A stretch of DNA of 64,000 nt, taken from NCBI RefSeq assembly GCF_025994315.1, contig NZ_BAQE01000020.1, one strand, 5' to 3'. Positions 15,800 to 24,949 of the stretch are shown here, piece by piece. Positions within the stretch are counted from its first letter, which is position 1; each line of letters begins with the position of its first letter. The translations under genes were made by a program, and so were the position numbers. Below the pieces are notes generated by a model that ran no database searches, was not told the DNA's origin, and was given only the letters and a program-made list of their open reading frames with translations. The DNA is from Swaminathania salitolerans. GTDB taxonomy: Bacteria; Pseudomonadota; Alphaproteobacteria; Acetobacterales; Acetobacteraceae.

Positions 15800-17578
15800 T
15801 CAGGCGAGATGGCGTCTGACCACCTGTACGGCGAAGACGATACGGTAGCGGGTCCCCTGCCCGGATTCGATTTCGAGCGTGCCGTCGAGCTGCCGCGCGA
15901 AGCCACGCACGAGCTGAAGTCCGATACCCTCACGCTTTCCCATGACCGGAGAGGAATCGTCGAAACCCACCCCGTTATCCTCCAGCGTGAGGACCGCGTT
16001 GTCATCCGAGCGATGGAGCGAAACGCGAACGCGCCCCTCCCGCTCGTCGGGAAAGGCGTAACGCAGCGCATTGGTCAGGATCTCGGTGACGATCAGGGCA
16101 ATAGGTACGGCCTGATCGGGCGTGACAGGCACCTGATCGACATCGAGCGAAAGACTGACGCGCCCCTTGTTGATCCTGTTGTTCGCCGTGAAGATCTGAC
16201 TCGAGAGTTCCTCGAGAAACGCCCTGATATCGAGCGCGGAGAGCCCCCCCTCGGGATAGAGATAACGATGAAGGGTCGCGAGAGAACGCACCCGGTCGCG
16301 CACGAGGTGGAACTCCTCTTTCGCCTCCGGCAGACGAATGCGGTTCGCCTGGAGATTGAGGAGCGAGGCGACGATCTGCAGGTTGTTCTTGACGCGATGG
16401 TGAATCTCGCGAATCAGAAGATCCTGTTGCTTCGCCGCGCGCTGCAACCGGGCCTCGTGGCGATCCAGTCGGCGGGTTGCACGACTGAAGGCACGCTCCA
16501 TCTGACGGATTTCGAGCGGTAACGCGCGCGGCAGATCGGGCTGGAAAACGCCATGGCGGCGCCAATCCGCGACACTCGAGGCAAGTTTCTCCAGCGGTTC
16601 GACCAGATAGCGTCTTGCCGCGAGGGCCACCAGAAGCAGCTCGATCATCAGGATCAGGACGATCAGCAGGACCCGCGCGAGAAAGAGATGCAATGCGCGC
16701 GTCTCTTCCTCACTCCTGCGCGAAACAGCGACGATACTGACGGGGCCATAGCCGGGTGCCAGCGTGTAATACGTCATGCCAAGCCGGAAACGATCCACAC
16801 GCCGATGCGCCGAAAGATCGCGATCGAGCCGTGTCAGGGCCTCGGCCGACCAGGGGGTCGGCAGACCGGGATGCTGTGTGAGGGGGAGTGGCGTCGTGGA
16901 ATGGCTGTAGAGCCAGAGATCCGTCAGACCTGCGCCGGGTCTCTCCTCGAAATGCCGGGCGGATCGAAAGCGGTCGTCGTCCAGACCGACCATCGGCTTG
17001 ACGGAGACGAGAAGCCCGGGCGCGCGCCCGCCCTCGCCCGTGGTGTAGGTGATATCGAGCAGGGTCCGGATGTAAGGATGTCCGCCGAGAAACAATATGT
17101 CGGTGTGACTGGCCGGGTCTTCCTCTCTGGCACGGAGCGAATCCAGCGCGGCGTGGCGCGTCGATGCCTCGGACCCGCAGGACATGTCTCTCGCGCTGGT
17201 CTCGCCGGAGGAGGAGACGATTTTCCCCGAGCTGTCCAACAGGGCGATCAGGCAGAAGCGCTGCTGACTGACAGACTGGACCAGCTGGAACGCACGCTCG
17301 GCGATATCCTCGTGCAGCCCGATATCAGACAATGTCTCGAGTGCTGTGCGGGCCTGTTCGATCTCGCCGACAATCTCGTGCCGTGCGTCGATTGCATCGA
17401 CTTGCGTGCGTTCGTATGCGTTATCCGATGTTGCGAGATAGGCGTGCCATGCAAGCCCTCCGGCCACGCTGGCCAGCGGCAGGGACGTGCAGATGATGAG
17501 CGCCATCACCCGTGATCCAACCGTATCGAACAGACCGGAGCGAAAACGCACTCCGCTTACGAGATCACGCCACCCCAT
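15800..17578 (-). CDS. Membrane sensor histidine kinase, HisKA_2/HWE type, probable PhyR kinase
   Basis: 592 residues. A membrane segment at about 22-45 (VMALIICTSLPLASVAGGLA) and another at about 285-310 (LARVLLIVLILMIELLLVAL) enclose a large periplasmic sensing domain. A linker, then the HisKA_2 phosphoacceptor IREIHHRVKNNLQIVASLLN, an N box with TEILTNALRYAFP, and G boxes LEDNGVGFDD and GIGLQLV follow. Kinases of this class phosphorylate PhyR-type regulators. Its position directly downstream of nepR supports a role as the input kinase of the general stress response. The signal it senses is unknown. Confidence 0.87.
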   Translation of the reverse strand: MGWRDLVSGVRFRSGLFDTVGSRVMALIICTSLPLASVAGGLAWHAYLATSDNAYERTQVDAIDARHEIVGEIEQARTALETLSDIGLHEDIAERAFQLVQSVSQQRFCLIALLDSSGKIVSSSGETSARDMSCGSEASTRHAALDSLRAREEDPASHTDILFLGGHPYIRTLLDITYTTGEGGRAPGLLVSVKPMVGLDDDRFRSARHFEERPGAGLTDLWLYSHSTTPLPLTQHPGLPTPWSAEALTRLDRDLSAHRRVDRFRLGMTYYTLAPGYGPVSIVAVSRRSEEETRALHLFLARVLLIVLILMIELLLVALAARRYLVEPLEKLASSVADWRRHGVFQPDLPRALPLEIRQMERAFSRATRRLDRHEARLQRAAKQQDLLIREIHHRVKNNLQIVASLLNLQANRIRLPEAKEEFHLVRDRVRSLATLHRYLYPEGGLSALDIRAFLEELSSQIFTANNRINKGRVSLSLDVDQVPVTPDQAVPIALIVTEILTNALRYAFPDEREGRVRVSLHRSDDNAVLTLEDNGVGFDDSSPVMGKREGIGLQLVRGFARQLDGTLEIESGQGTRYRIVFAVQVVRRHLA

Positions 17579-17660
17579 GCAGCACTATTCCGAAGCGACG
17601 TCGGGAGATCCGCGCTCTTTCCTGAAATCGCAATGGGAAGCATATCCCGGGAATACAGCG

Positions 17661-17849
17661 TCAAGACGTACGATCGTCACGGTCCTCCTCGATGAGGCGC
17701 AGCAATTCCTCGGGAATAGGCTCGTTGGCGACATCGTCGAACAGCTGATGCAATCCCCTCTTCAGCCAGATATCGAACGGACTGTCGCTTTCCGGTGATG
17801 CCGATTTCGGTCGGGGCTTTTCGGGCGCGCCGTCCTTTCCCCCACTCAT
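17661..17849 (-). CDS. nepR: NepR anti-sigma factor of the general stress response
   Basis: 62 residues, a normal size for NepR. The conserved core is IWLKRGLHQLFDDVANEPIP followed by EELLRLIEE, the two amphipathic helices that bind EcfG or, under stress, phosphorylated PhyR. The start has a GAGGTG ribosome site. It lies between the EcfG-like genes and the sensor kinase. A candidate EcfG-type promoter lies about 40-65 bp upstream, implying autoregulation. Confidence 0.9.
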   Translation of the reverse strand: MSGGKDGAPEKPRPKSASPESDSPFDIWLKRGLHQLFDDVANEPIPEELLRLIEEDRDDRTS

Positions 17850-17873
17850 GCCATCACCTCAATGAAAGATCTC

Positions 17874-17911
17874 AACTCATGCACCCTTAACTAGTGGTAT
17901 CGGCATGAGTT
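17874..17911. repeat. 8-bp inverted repeat spanning the nepR promoter region
   Basis: AACTCATG (17874-17881) and CATGAGTT (17904-17911) are exact reverse complements 22 bp apart. They surround the -10 of the candidate EcfG promoter and overlap its -35. It could be an operator or chance. Confidence 0.5.
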
Positions 17912-17913
17912 CC
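17889..17913 (-). promoter_or_regulatory. Candidate EcfG-dependent promoter of nepR
   Basis: On the minus strand GGAAC (17913-17909) is followed after 16 bases by AGTT (17892-17889). The consensus for EcfG promoters is GGAAC, 16-17 bases, then CGTT; only the first base of the -10 differs. It points at nepR. Confidence 0.55.
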
Positions 17914-18072
17914 ACTAACGAAATTTAATCATCTTATCTTGAAGCGAGACCCGCCACAAAACAAGAGCGGTGGAATGGACGCTGCCGCCCGTCCCCCGCT
18001 CATGTCTCGCTGCCAGCGCCCGGACTTTCCGACGGGTGGAACCGTCGCGCTCACACCCGACAGGAATTCCCC

Positions 18073-18651
18073 TTACAGGGAGTAAAGATCGTCTGTCTTG
18101 ATCCCCTTGCGACGGCGATCGTCGAGCATCGAGCGCAGGGCGGCTACCTTGACCCGGAGCTTGTCATTGGCAGGCAGCTCGCCGGTCATCCACGCCTCAA
18201 GCTGGCGACGCGCCCGGAACACACGGCTTTTTGCCGTACCCACGGCACAGCCGGTCGCCTCGGCCAGAGCCTCATAGCTCATGCCCTGAACCACGACCAT
18301 GACCAGAGCTTCGCGCTGATCGGACGGGAGACGGGACAGGGCGAGGGACAGATCCTTGAGCGCCAGGCTGTCCTCATGGGTCGCATTGCTTGCGAAGGAG
18401 GAAGCGGGCACATCCTCGATATCGGTCGTGTCGCGACGCTTGCGCAGATCGGAGATGAACCGGTTGCGCAGGATGCGATGCATCCAGGCAGAAAAATTCG
18501 TACCGGGGATGAAGCTGTCCTGTGCGGCGAGGGCATTGCAGACAGCGTCCTGAACCAGATCCTCGGCAGCGGAGCGGTTTCTCGTCAGGGAGAGCGCCTG
18601 AACACGCAGCTTGGGAAGAATCTGGATGACCTGGTCATGGAAGCTTGACAT
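18073..18651 (-). CDS. EcfG-like ECF sigma factor, first copy
   Basis: 192 residues from the ATG at 18651, eight bases after AAGGA. Region 2 is RSAAEDLVQDAVCNALAAQD with FSAWMHRILRNRFISDLRKR. Region 4 is LPSDQREALVMVVVQGMSYE followed by ATGCAVGTAKSRVFRARRQL. These match the EcfG (ECF15) family. It has a longer C-terminal tail than its neighbour (to SMLDDRRRKGIKTDDLYSL). Upstream lies a second EcfG-like gene and downstream nepR, so it is a likely NepR target. Which paralogue is the main general stress sigma factor cannot be told from sequence. Confidence 0.87.
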   Translation of the reverse strand: MSSFHDQVIQILPKLRVQALSLTRNRSAAEDLVQDAVCNALAAQDSFIPGTNFSAWMHRILRNRFISDLRKRRDTTDIEDVPASSFASNATHEDSLALKDLSLALSRLPSDQREALVMVVVQGMSYEALAEATGCAVGTAKSRVFRARRQLEAWMTGELPANDKLRVKVAALRSMLDDRRRKGIKTDDLYSL

Positions 18652-18775
18652 GCGAATATCCTTCTTCGCTCGGGGCTTTTCATCTGACCAATGAACCGGA
18701 TCTCCGGACGGTTGCATCGAACTGAAATTTTTTGAACGTAATTTTTCACGCAGGCGAAATCCGGTGTCACATGAG

Positions 18776-19279
18776 TCAACCGAACGTGATGCCGCCTGAC
18801 CCTGTGGCGGTCACTTGCGCGATTTCTGCAAGCCTGGAGCGGGCACGCGAGACACGGGCCTTCATGGTGCCGACGGGACAATCGCAGACGATCGCCGCCT
18901 CCTCGTAGCTCATCTCCTGCGCGCCTACGAGAATCAGGGCCTCACGCAGGAGATCGGGCAACTGCCAGAGCAGCGCCGAAAGATCGATGACCTGATCCCG
19001 CATCCCGCTGCTCTCCTGCCCGCTCTCCTCCGTCTCGAGGGAGATCGTAGAGAGGATCTCCGTTTCACGCACATGGCGACGTCTCTGCTCATAGAAGAGA
19101 TTTCTGAGGATCGTGAAAAGCCAGGCTTTCAGATTCGTGCCGTCCACGAACTGGCTGCGGGATGCGAGCGCTCTCACCACCGTTTCCTGCACCAGATCGT
19201 CGGCGGCCGGAACGTCCCGTGTGAGATAGCGGGCAAAACCGCGCAGATCGACCAGATGTGCCGACAGCCCGCGCCGCAC
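18776..19279 (-). CDS. EcfG-like ECF sigma factor, second copy
   Basis: About 167 residues from a GTG at 19279. I chose this start because RGLSAHLVDLRGFARYLTRD is where EcfG proteins begin. The longest frame, from 19603, would run antisense into phyR. Region 2: AADDLVQETVVRALASRSQF and NLKAWLFTILRNLFYEQRRR. Region 4: LPDLLREALILVGAQEMSYE and CDCPVGTMKARVSRARSRL, the pattern closest to canonical EcfG. It is divergent from phyR, the classical arrangement of this switch. Confidence 0.85.
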   Translation of the reverse strand: MRRGLSAHLVDLRGFARYLTRDVPAADDLVQETVVRALASRSQFVDGTNLKAWLFTILRNLFYEQRRRHVRETEILSTISLETEESGQESSGMRDQVIDLSALLWQLPDLLREALILVGAQEMSYEEAAIVCDCPVGTMKARVSRARSRLAEIAQVTATGSGGITFG

Positions 19280-19450
19280 AGCATCGCCGGAGACCCGGTC
19301 CGCTCGGGCTTCGTCGCTGGGTCGCGGGCTCAGGGCTCGTTTCTCGCGGCGTGTTTCAAAGCATTCCTCTTTGCTGAACCCCGAAAAGATGCCATCGTGT
19401 CGACGCCTGTCGCGTTTATTGCGGGAATTAATTCGGAGCTTCGTTTTCAA

Positions 19451-20203
19451 ATGGTCGATGCAGAGCGCCAAGACCTCATGCAAGCCTTGCCCTTTGCGCG
19501 ACGTTTTGCAAGAGCCCTGGAGGGAAGTCAGTCGCAGGGCGATCAGCTGGTCGCACGCGCGATCCGCTCCCTCGCCTCGGGCGGATCCGGCTCGTCCGGG
19601 CATGATCTCGGAGCGCGGTTTCGCCTCTACAGGGCGATCATCGCGGCTTTCCGCAGCAGATTATCGGGCGATGAGCAAGGATCGTCGCTCAGCCTGACCC
19701 ATCGTCTCGTCCTTCTTCTCACCTCACTCGAGGAGGTCCCTCTCCCGGCTGTGGCGCTCATACTCGATTGCACCGAGAGGGAGGTTCTGACCGAGATTGC
19801 GGCAGCCAATGAGGGCCTGCGCTCCGTTGCCGAGACCAGCGTCCTCATCATCGAGGATGAACCGATCATCGCGATGGATATCCAGGACGTCGTTCTGCAA
19901 TGCGGTCATCATGTCGCCGGCGTTGCCTATACGGAGGCCGATGCGGTGCGTATCGCCAGGGAAACCCGGCCCGGTCTCATTCTTGCCGACATCAATCTCG
20001 GCGGCGGTGGAGATGGCATGCACGCCGTAGGGCGCATCATGAAGGACCATCAGGCTCCGGTCATTTTCGTCACGGCCTATCCGGAACGTCTCCTGACAGG
20101 CGAACAGGAGGAGCCATCCTTCATCATCACCAAGCCCTTCGAGCCGACGACCCTCGCAATCACGACCTATCAGGCGGTGACGGGCGGGTTGAAGGCATTC
20201 TGA
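19451..20203 (+). CDS. phyR: PhyR, anti-anti-sigma response regulator of the general stress response
   Basis: 250 residues from the ATG at 19451, twelve bases after GGAG. Residues 1-130 are the sigma-like domain that mimics EcfG (region 4-like SLTHRLVLLLTSLEEVPLPA). Residues about 133-248 are a receiver domain: VLIIEDEPIIAMDIQDVVL, phosphoacceptor Asp180 in ILADINLGG, the family motif FVTAYPE and the lysine of FIITKPFE. When phosphorylated, PhyR sequesters NepR and frees EcfG. It is divergently transcribed from the second EcfG-like gene. Confidence 0.93.
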   Translation: MVDAERQDLMQALPFARRFARALEGSQSQGDQLVARAIRSLASGGSGSSGHDLGARFRLYRAIIAAFRSRLSGDEQGSSLSLTHRLVLLLTSLEEVPLPAVALILDCTEREVLTEIAAANEGLRSVAETSVLIIEDEPIIAMDIQDVVLQCGHHVAGVAYTEADAVRIARETRPGLILADINLGGGGDGMHAVGRIMKDHQAPVIFVTAYPERLLTGEQEEPSFIITKPFEPTTLAITTYQAVTGGLKAF

Positions 20204-20239
20204 CTTGCATGTCCCGAGGGGCTGCGACACATAGGCGCA

Positions 20240-22045
20240 ATGGCCGCTCCGATTCTTCATCTCCGCAATGTCGTTTACTCGCTGGGCGGACGCCCCCTCC
20301 TCGACGGGGCCGAGATCGGCGTTCAGCCGGGTGAGAAACTCTGTCTCGTCGGGCGCAACGGCTCGGGAAAATCGACCCTGCTGCGCATCGCCGCAGGCGA
20401 GATACGACCCGATTCCGGTGAGGTCTTCCTCCAGCCGGGGACACGGGTCGTCTATCTTCCCCAGGAGCCGGATCTCACACGGTTTGCCACGAGCTTCGAT
20501 TATGTGGCGCAGGGGCTGCAGCCGGAAGAAGACTATCTCGCGCGCAGTCTTCTGAGCGAGCTGGGTCTCACCGGGGAGGAAAGCACCGCGACAATGTCGG
20601 GCGGAGAGGCCCGGCGCTGCGCGCTCGCTCACGCGCTCGCGGCGCGTCCGGATCTCCTCCTGCTGGACGAGCCGACGAATCATCTCGATCTGCCTACGAT
20701 CACCTGGCTCGAGCGCGAACTTTCCGCGATGCGGGCCGCCATGATCGTCATCAGCCATGACCGGCGTCTTCTCGAGACCCTCTCCCGCGCTGTCGTCTGG
20801 CTCGAACAGGGCACCACCCGGCGCCTCGATCAGGGTTTTGCGAGGTTCGAGGACTGGCGCGAGGAGACCCTCGCGCTCGAGGAGCTCGCCGCGCACAAGC
20901 TCGACCGCGAAATCGCGCGGGAAGAAGACTGGATGCGCTACGGTGTCACAGCCCGGCGCAAGCGCAATGTCCGGCGCGTCGCCGAGCTTGCGGGGCTGAG
21001 AGCGAGACGCAAGGAAATCGCGGGCCAGTTCCGGGGTACGCTCAGGATGAGCGTCTCGGAAGCGGAAACCACCGGGAAACTGACCACGGTCGCCGAAGAC
21101 GTCAGCAAGTCCTACGGTGACCGTACCGTCGTTCGCGCGCTCGACCTGCGTGTCCTCAGGGGGGATCGCCTCGGTATCGTGGGTGCGAACGGCATGGGCA
21201 AGACCACCCTGCTGCGCCTTCTGACGGGCGAGGAAACGCCCGATACGGGGCAGGTCCGGATCGGGCCCTCCACCTCCCTCGTCACGCTCGACCAGAGGCG
21301 GGCAAGCCTCGACCCTTCCGTGAGCCTCGCCGATACCCTGACGGGCGGCGCGGGCGACATGGTGCAGGTCGGAACGGAAAAGCGCCATGTCATCGGCTAT
21401 ATGAAGGATTTCCTGTTCCGTCCGGAACAGGCTCGAACGCCGGTCGGCGTGCTTTCGGGTGGCGAACGCGGGCGGCTCGCGCTCGCCTGCGCTCTTGCCC
21501 AGCCTTCCAATCTCCTCGTCCTCGACGAACCGACCAACGATCTCGATCTCGAGACGCTCGACCTCCTTCAGGAGATGCTCGACGATTACCCGGGCACCGT
21601 CATGCTCGTCAGTCACGATCGAGACTTCCTGGACCGCGTCGCCACCTCGGTACTCGTCGCCCAGGGCGATGGACGCTGGGTCGAATATGCCGGCGGATAT
21701 AGCGACATGCTTGCCCAGACGCAGGGCGAAGCACCGGCCGAGCGCGCGTTGCCAAACGAAACGACGCAGGAAAACAATACTGCAAGATCAACGAGAACGA
21801 GCAGAAAGCTCAGCTACAAGGACAAGCTTGCCCTTGAGAAACTGCCTGCGGAAATCGCCCGCCTCGAGAAAGAGATCGAGACGACCAGAGCGGCCCTTTC
21901 GGACCCGACGCTGTACGCGAGCAACCCCTCCGAATTCACCCGCCTGAGCGAGACGCTCTCGAAGGCGGAAACCGGACTGGCCGCCGCCGAGGAGTCCTGG
22001 CTGGAACTCGAGATGAAGCGCGAATCCCTCGAAGCCACGATCTGA
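20240..22045 (+). CDS. uup: ABC-F family ATPase, Uup-type
   Basis: 601 residues with two ABC cassettes and no membrane segment. First: Walker A GRNGSGKST, signature MSGGEARR, Walker B LLLLDEPTNHLDL. Second: GANGMGKTT, LSGGERGRLALA, LVLDEPTNDLDL. Between them is an ABC-F linker rich in charged residues. The tail from about 520 is a predicted coiled coil (LPAEIARLEKEIETTRAALS), the feature that separates Uup from EttA. Family members act on ribosomes or on replication intermediates. It starts 36 bases after phyR, but a separate promoter is possible. Confidence 0.9.
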   Translation: MAAPILHLRNVVYSLGGRPLLDGAEIGVQPGEKLCLVGRNGSGKSTLLRIAAGEIRPDSGEVFLQPGTRVVYLPQEPDLTRFATSFDYVAQGLQPEEDYLARSLLSELGLTGEESTATMSGGEARRCALAHALAARPDLLLLDEPTNHLDLPTITWLERELSAMRAAMIVISHDRRLLETLSRAVVWLEQGTTRRLDQGFARFEDWREETLALEELAAHKLDREIAREEDWMRYGVTARRKRNVRRVAELAGLRARRKEIAGQFRGTLRMSVSEAETTGKLTTVAEDVSKSYGDRTVVRALDLRVLRGDRLGIVGANGMGKTTLLRLLTGEETPDTGQVRIGPSTSLVTLDQRRASLDPSVSLADTLTGGAGDMVQVGTEKRHVIGYMKDFLFRPEQARTPVGVLSGGERGRLALACALAQPSNLLVLDEPTNDLDLETLDLLQEMLDDYPGTVMLVSHDRDFLDRVATSVLVAQGDGRWVEYAGGYSDMLAQTQGEAPAERALPNETTQENNTARSTRTSRKLSYKDKLALEKLPAEIARLEKEIETTRAALSDPTLYASNPSEFTRLSETLSKAETGLAAAEESWLELEMKRESLEATI

Positions 22046-22191
22046 ACCGCGGCTTGGGCTGAACCGCGGCTCGGAAGGCGCGGAGTGAAAACGCTGCGCC
22101 GCCTGCGCGCCCTCCGGGATCGGGCGCTTTTCCACGCTCCGGTATACGCCGCCCGATGACGTTGCTTCCGGCACCGGGCCGGGTGTCCCCG

Positions 22192-22221
22192 GGCATGAAT
22201 TTCGCAGGCATGAATCTCGCA
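22192..22221. repeat. 15-bp tandem direct repeat between uup and the oxidoreductase gene
   Basis: GGCATGAATTTCGCA (22192-22206) is followed at once by GGCATGAATCTCGCA (22207-22221), one mismatch, and then GGCAGG. Nearby at about 22043-22074 TGAACCGCGGCT also occurs twice. They lie between convergent gene ends; function unknown. Confidence 0.8.
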
Positions 22222-22267
22222 GGCAGGCCGTTCTGCTTTTCTTTCGTCTCCGGGCTATCCGGCTCCG

Positions 22268-23236
22268 CTATGCGGTGATGAGCCCGGAATGTTCCATCAG
22301 CATTCGCGACTGATCCATACTGGCCTTCACCCTGATCGCGGCATCCAGCGCGCGTATGCCGGCTTCGGCATCCACCAGAACGGGACCTCGTTCGAGGCAG
22401 GCGCGCGCAAAGGCCTCGTGCTCGGCAGCGAGGCAGTCGTTTTCGCTCCAGCGTAGCGCCTCGCGGCGGAAGCCGCCCGTGCCCGGCAGAGGCAGGCCGC
22501 GCTTGCGCCCGATCATGGTCAGTTCCTTCTGCATGAAATCGGCGGAGAGATATCCCTCCTCGGAGAAGACGCGCATCCGGCGCTCCGTCTTGAGCGATAT
22601 GCGGCTTGCGGAAATGCTGGCGACACAGCCATTCTCGAAGCGCACCCGGGCATTCGAGATATCCTCATGCGCGCTCGAAACCGCGACGCCGATCGCATCG
22701 ATGGACGCGATAGGAGAATCGACCAGTGAGAGCACGAGGTCGAGATCGTGGATCATGAGATCGAGAATGACCGAAACATCCGTGCCGCGCGGCTTGAACG
22801 GCGCGATTCTGGTCGCCTCGATATAGAGCGGCTTGCCGATCCGCTCCGAGATGGCCCTGTGCTCGGAGGAATAACGCAGGAGATGCCCCACCTGGAGGAC
22901 ACACCCCGTTTCCCGTGCGAGGGCAGCCAGTGAACGCGCCTCGTCCAGTGTGGCGGCAATCGGCTTTTCGACCAGCACGTGACGTCCTGCCCGAAGCGCC
23001 GCCGAGGCCGCCGGATAGTGATACTCGGCAGGGGTGGCGACAATCACGGCATCGACCGCGTCCACGAGGCTCTCCGGACTGGCTGCCACGTCGCAACCGG
23101 CCTCCTGCGCCACGAGACGCGCCCGCTCCCGATCGGGATCGTAAAGCGCCACGAGCTGCTCCCGTGCGCAGTCTCGCGCCTTGAGAGCATGGAACCGGCC
23201 GAAATGTCCGGCCCCGACAATTCCGACTTTCAGCAT
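22268..23236 (-). CDS. Gfo/Idh/MocA-family NAD(P)-dependent oxidoreductase
   Basis: 322 residues from the ATG at 23236; the longer frame to 23305 lacks similarity. The Rossmann fold opens VGIVGAGHFGRFHALKARDC, and the conserved EKP catalytic motif appears in HVLVEKPIAATLDEA, about residues 95-100. The C-terminal alpha/beta domain follows (ILDLMIHDLDLVLSLVDSP). The family oxidises or reduces sugars and related compounds, often in cell-envelope sugar biosynthesis; the substrate here is unknown. Convergent with uup and divergent from secD. Confidence 0.87.
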   Translation of the reverse strand: MLKVGIVGAGHFGRFHALKARDCAREQLVALYDPDRERARLVAQEAGCDVAASPESLVDAVDAVIVATPAEYHYPAASAALRAGRHVLVEKPIAATLDEARSLAALARETGCVLQVGHLLRYSSEHRAISERIGKPLYIEATRIAPFKPRGTDVSVILDLMIHDLDLVLSLVDSPIASIDAIGVAVSSAHEDISNARVRFENGCVASISASRISLKTERRMRVFSEEGYLSADFMQKELTMIGRKRGLPLPGTGGFRREALRWSENDCLAAEHEAFARACLERGPVLVDAEAGIRALDAAIRVKASMDQSRMLMEHSGLITA

Positions 23237-23397
23237 GGTTTTTGGAGCACTCGCATTACTGGGATCATGAATTTTGATGTAGCAGGGCCAAGAGGGAGGT
23301 TGCAACGCGCTGCGCCTGCCTGCATCTTCCCGCAGCCTGACCGCCCTGCGGTAGCTTCATATCCCCGGTCGTTACAAGAAGGACGCCGCACCGCTCG

Positions 23398-24945
23398 ATG
23401 ATGTACTATAGTCGGTCAACCATGATGGGTGTTCTGGGAGTCTGCCTCCTCGGGCTCCTTCTCTGCCTGCCCAATTTCATGAAGGCACCCGCAGCGAAAC
23501 TCCCCTGGCGTCAGATTCATCTCGGTCTGGATCTGCGGGGCGGTTCCTATCTCCTGTTGCGCCTCGACCGGGAAAGCCTTGCGGCCGATCGGCTGCAAAG
23601 CCTCGAGGATCAGGTCAAGCAGGCGCTCATCGCAAAGGATCTCGGCTATCGCGCTTTCCGCAAGGATGCTGCGTCGCGCACGCTCAGCTTCCTCCCCCGC
23701 GATCCCGGGCAGGAGGCGCAGAGCCTCGCCGCTCTCTCCGCCCTGACGGGAAGCGGAAGCGACGTGACCGGCAAGGTCGATGACGGGCGGGTCGTTCTCA
23801 CGCTCGAGGCGGCAGCCCTGCAGCAGCGCGCCCGGGAGGCCGTGACCCAGTCGATCGAGATCGTCCGGCGTCGTATCGACGGCACCGGTGCGGTCGATCC
23901 GGAAATCACCCGGCAGGGCGACGACCGGATCGTGGTGGAGCTTCCGGGTATCAGCGATCCGGAGCATATAAAGCGGCTCCTCGGAACGACGGCCAAGATG
24001 ACCTTCCGCCTGCTCGCAAACGATACGGGCGGCTCCATCGCGCCACCGGGCGCGACGATGATGGAAGACGTCAGCACCCACGCCATGCTTCCCGTGCTCG
24101 ATCATGTCGCGGTCGATGGAGCGGCCCTGACCAATGCCGCCGCCTCGATCGACCAGCAGACAGGCGAATGGGCCGTGACCTTCTCGTTCAACCGGGCGGG
24201 CGCGCGCGCCTTCGCGGAGACGACTAGTCAGAATGTCGGGCGACGCTTCGCGATCGTGCTCGACAACAAGGTGATCGAGGCGCCCGTGATCCGTACCCCG
24301 ATCACGGGAGGCAACGGTCAGATCACAGGCAATTTCTCGGCTCAGACCGCAACGGATCTGGCCGTGATGCTTCGGGCCGGTGCGCTCCCTGCCCCGCTCG
24401 CCGTGATTGAACAGCGCTCCATCGGTCCCTCTCTCGGTGCGGACTCGATCCGCGCAGGCGCCATCAGCCTCGGTATCGGCTTCCTGCTGGTCATCGTCTT
24501 CATGGCCCTGTTCTACGGGCGGTTCGGCCTCTATGCGAACATCGCCCTTCTGGCCAATCTCGTTCTCATGACGGCGATCCTGTCCCTTTTCGAGGCGACG
24601 CTGACTTTGCCCGGCATGGCGGGCATGCTTCTGACCCTCGGCATGGCCGTCGATGCCAACATCCTGATCAACGAACGCATCCGCGAGGAGGTGGGCAGAG
24701 GGCGAACGCCGCTCGCCGCGATGCAGACGGGGTTCCAGAAGGCGTCCTCGACGATCATCGACAGCAACGCGACCGCGTTTCTGGCGCATGTCATGCTGTT
24801 CGTCTTCGGAACGGGACCGGTGCGCGGTTTCGCCCTGACCATCACGATCGGTATCGTGACCACCCTGTTCACCACCATGCTGCTGTCCCGCCTGCTGATG
24901 GTGCGCTGGTATGCCCTCACCCGTCCCACTGAACTGCCGGTCTGA
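23398..24945 (+). CDS. secD: Protein translocase subunit SecD
   Basis: 515 residues. A first membrane helix at about 10-28 (MGVLGVCLLGLLLCLP) is followed by the D1 motif LGLDLRGGSYLLLRLD. The large periplasmic domain contains RRIDGTGAVDPEITRQGDDR. Five C-terminal membrane helices begin near 340 (ISLGIGFLLVIVFMALFYG) and include GMAVDANILINERIREE. SecD works with SecF to use the proton gradient to complete export through SecYEG. It is followed 4 bases later by secF. YajC is not in the window. Confidence 0.96.
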   Translation: MMYYSRSTMMGVLGVCLLGLLLCLPNFMKAPAAKLPWRQIHLGLDLRGGSYLLLRLDRESLAADRLQSLEDQVKQALIAKDLGYRAFRKDAASRTLSFLPRDPGQEAQSLAALSALTGSGSDVTGKVDDGRVVLTLEAAALQQRAREAVTQSIEIVRRRIDGTGAVDPEITRQGDDRIVVELPGISDPEHIKRLLGTTAKMTFRLLANDTGGSIAPPGATMMEDVSTHAMLPVLDHVAVDGAALTNAAASIDQQTGEWAVTFSFNRAGARAFAETTSQNVGRRFAIVLDNKVIEAPVIRTPITGGNGQITGNFSAQTATDLAVMLRAGALPAPLAVIEQRSIGPSLGADSIRAGAISLGIGFLLVIVFMALFYGRFGLYANIALLANLVLMTAILSLFEATLTLPGMAGMLLTLGMAVDANILINERIREEVGRGRTPLAAMQTGFQKASSTIIDSNATAFLAHVMLFVFGTGPVRGFALTITIGIVTTLFTTMLLSRLLMVRWYALTRPTELPV

Positions 24946-24949
24946 AGCG

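Noticed and set aside
17889..19450. EcfG-type promoter for phyR
   Set aside because: TGAAC-N16-CGTG in the phyR upstream region differs from consensus at two key bases, so it was not listed as a feature.
19724..21616. Minus-strand frame of 630 residues
   Set aside because: Antisense to phyR and uup, with no family motif or ribosome site.
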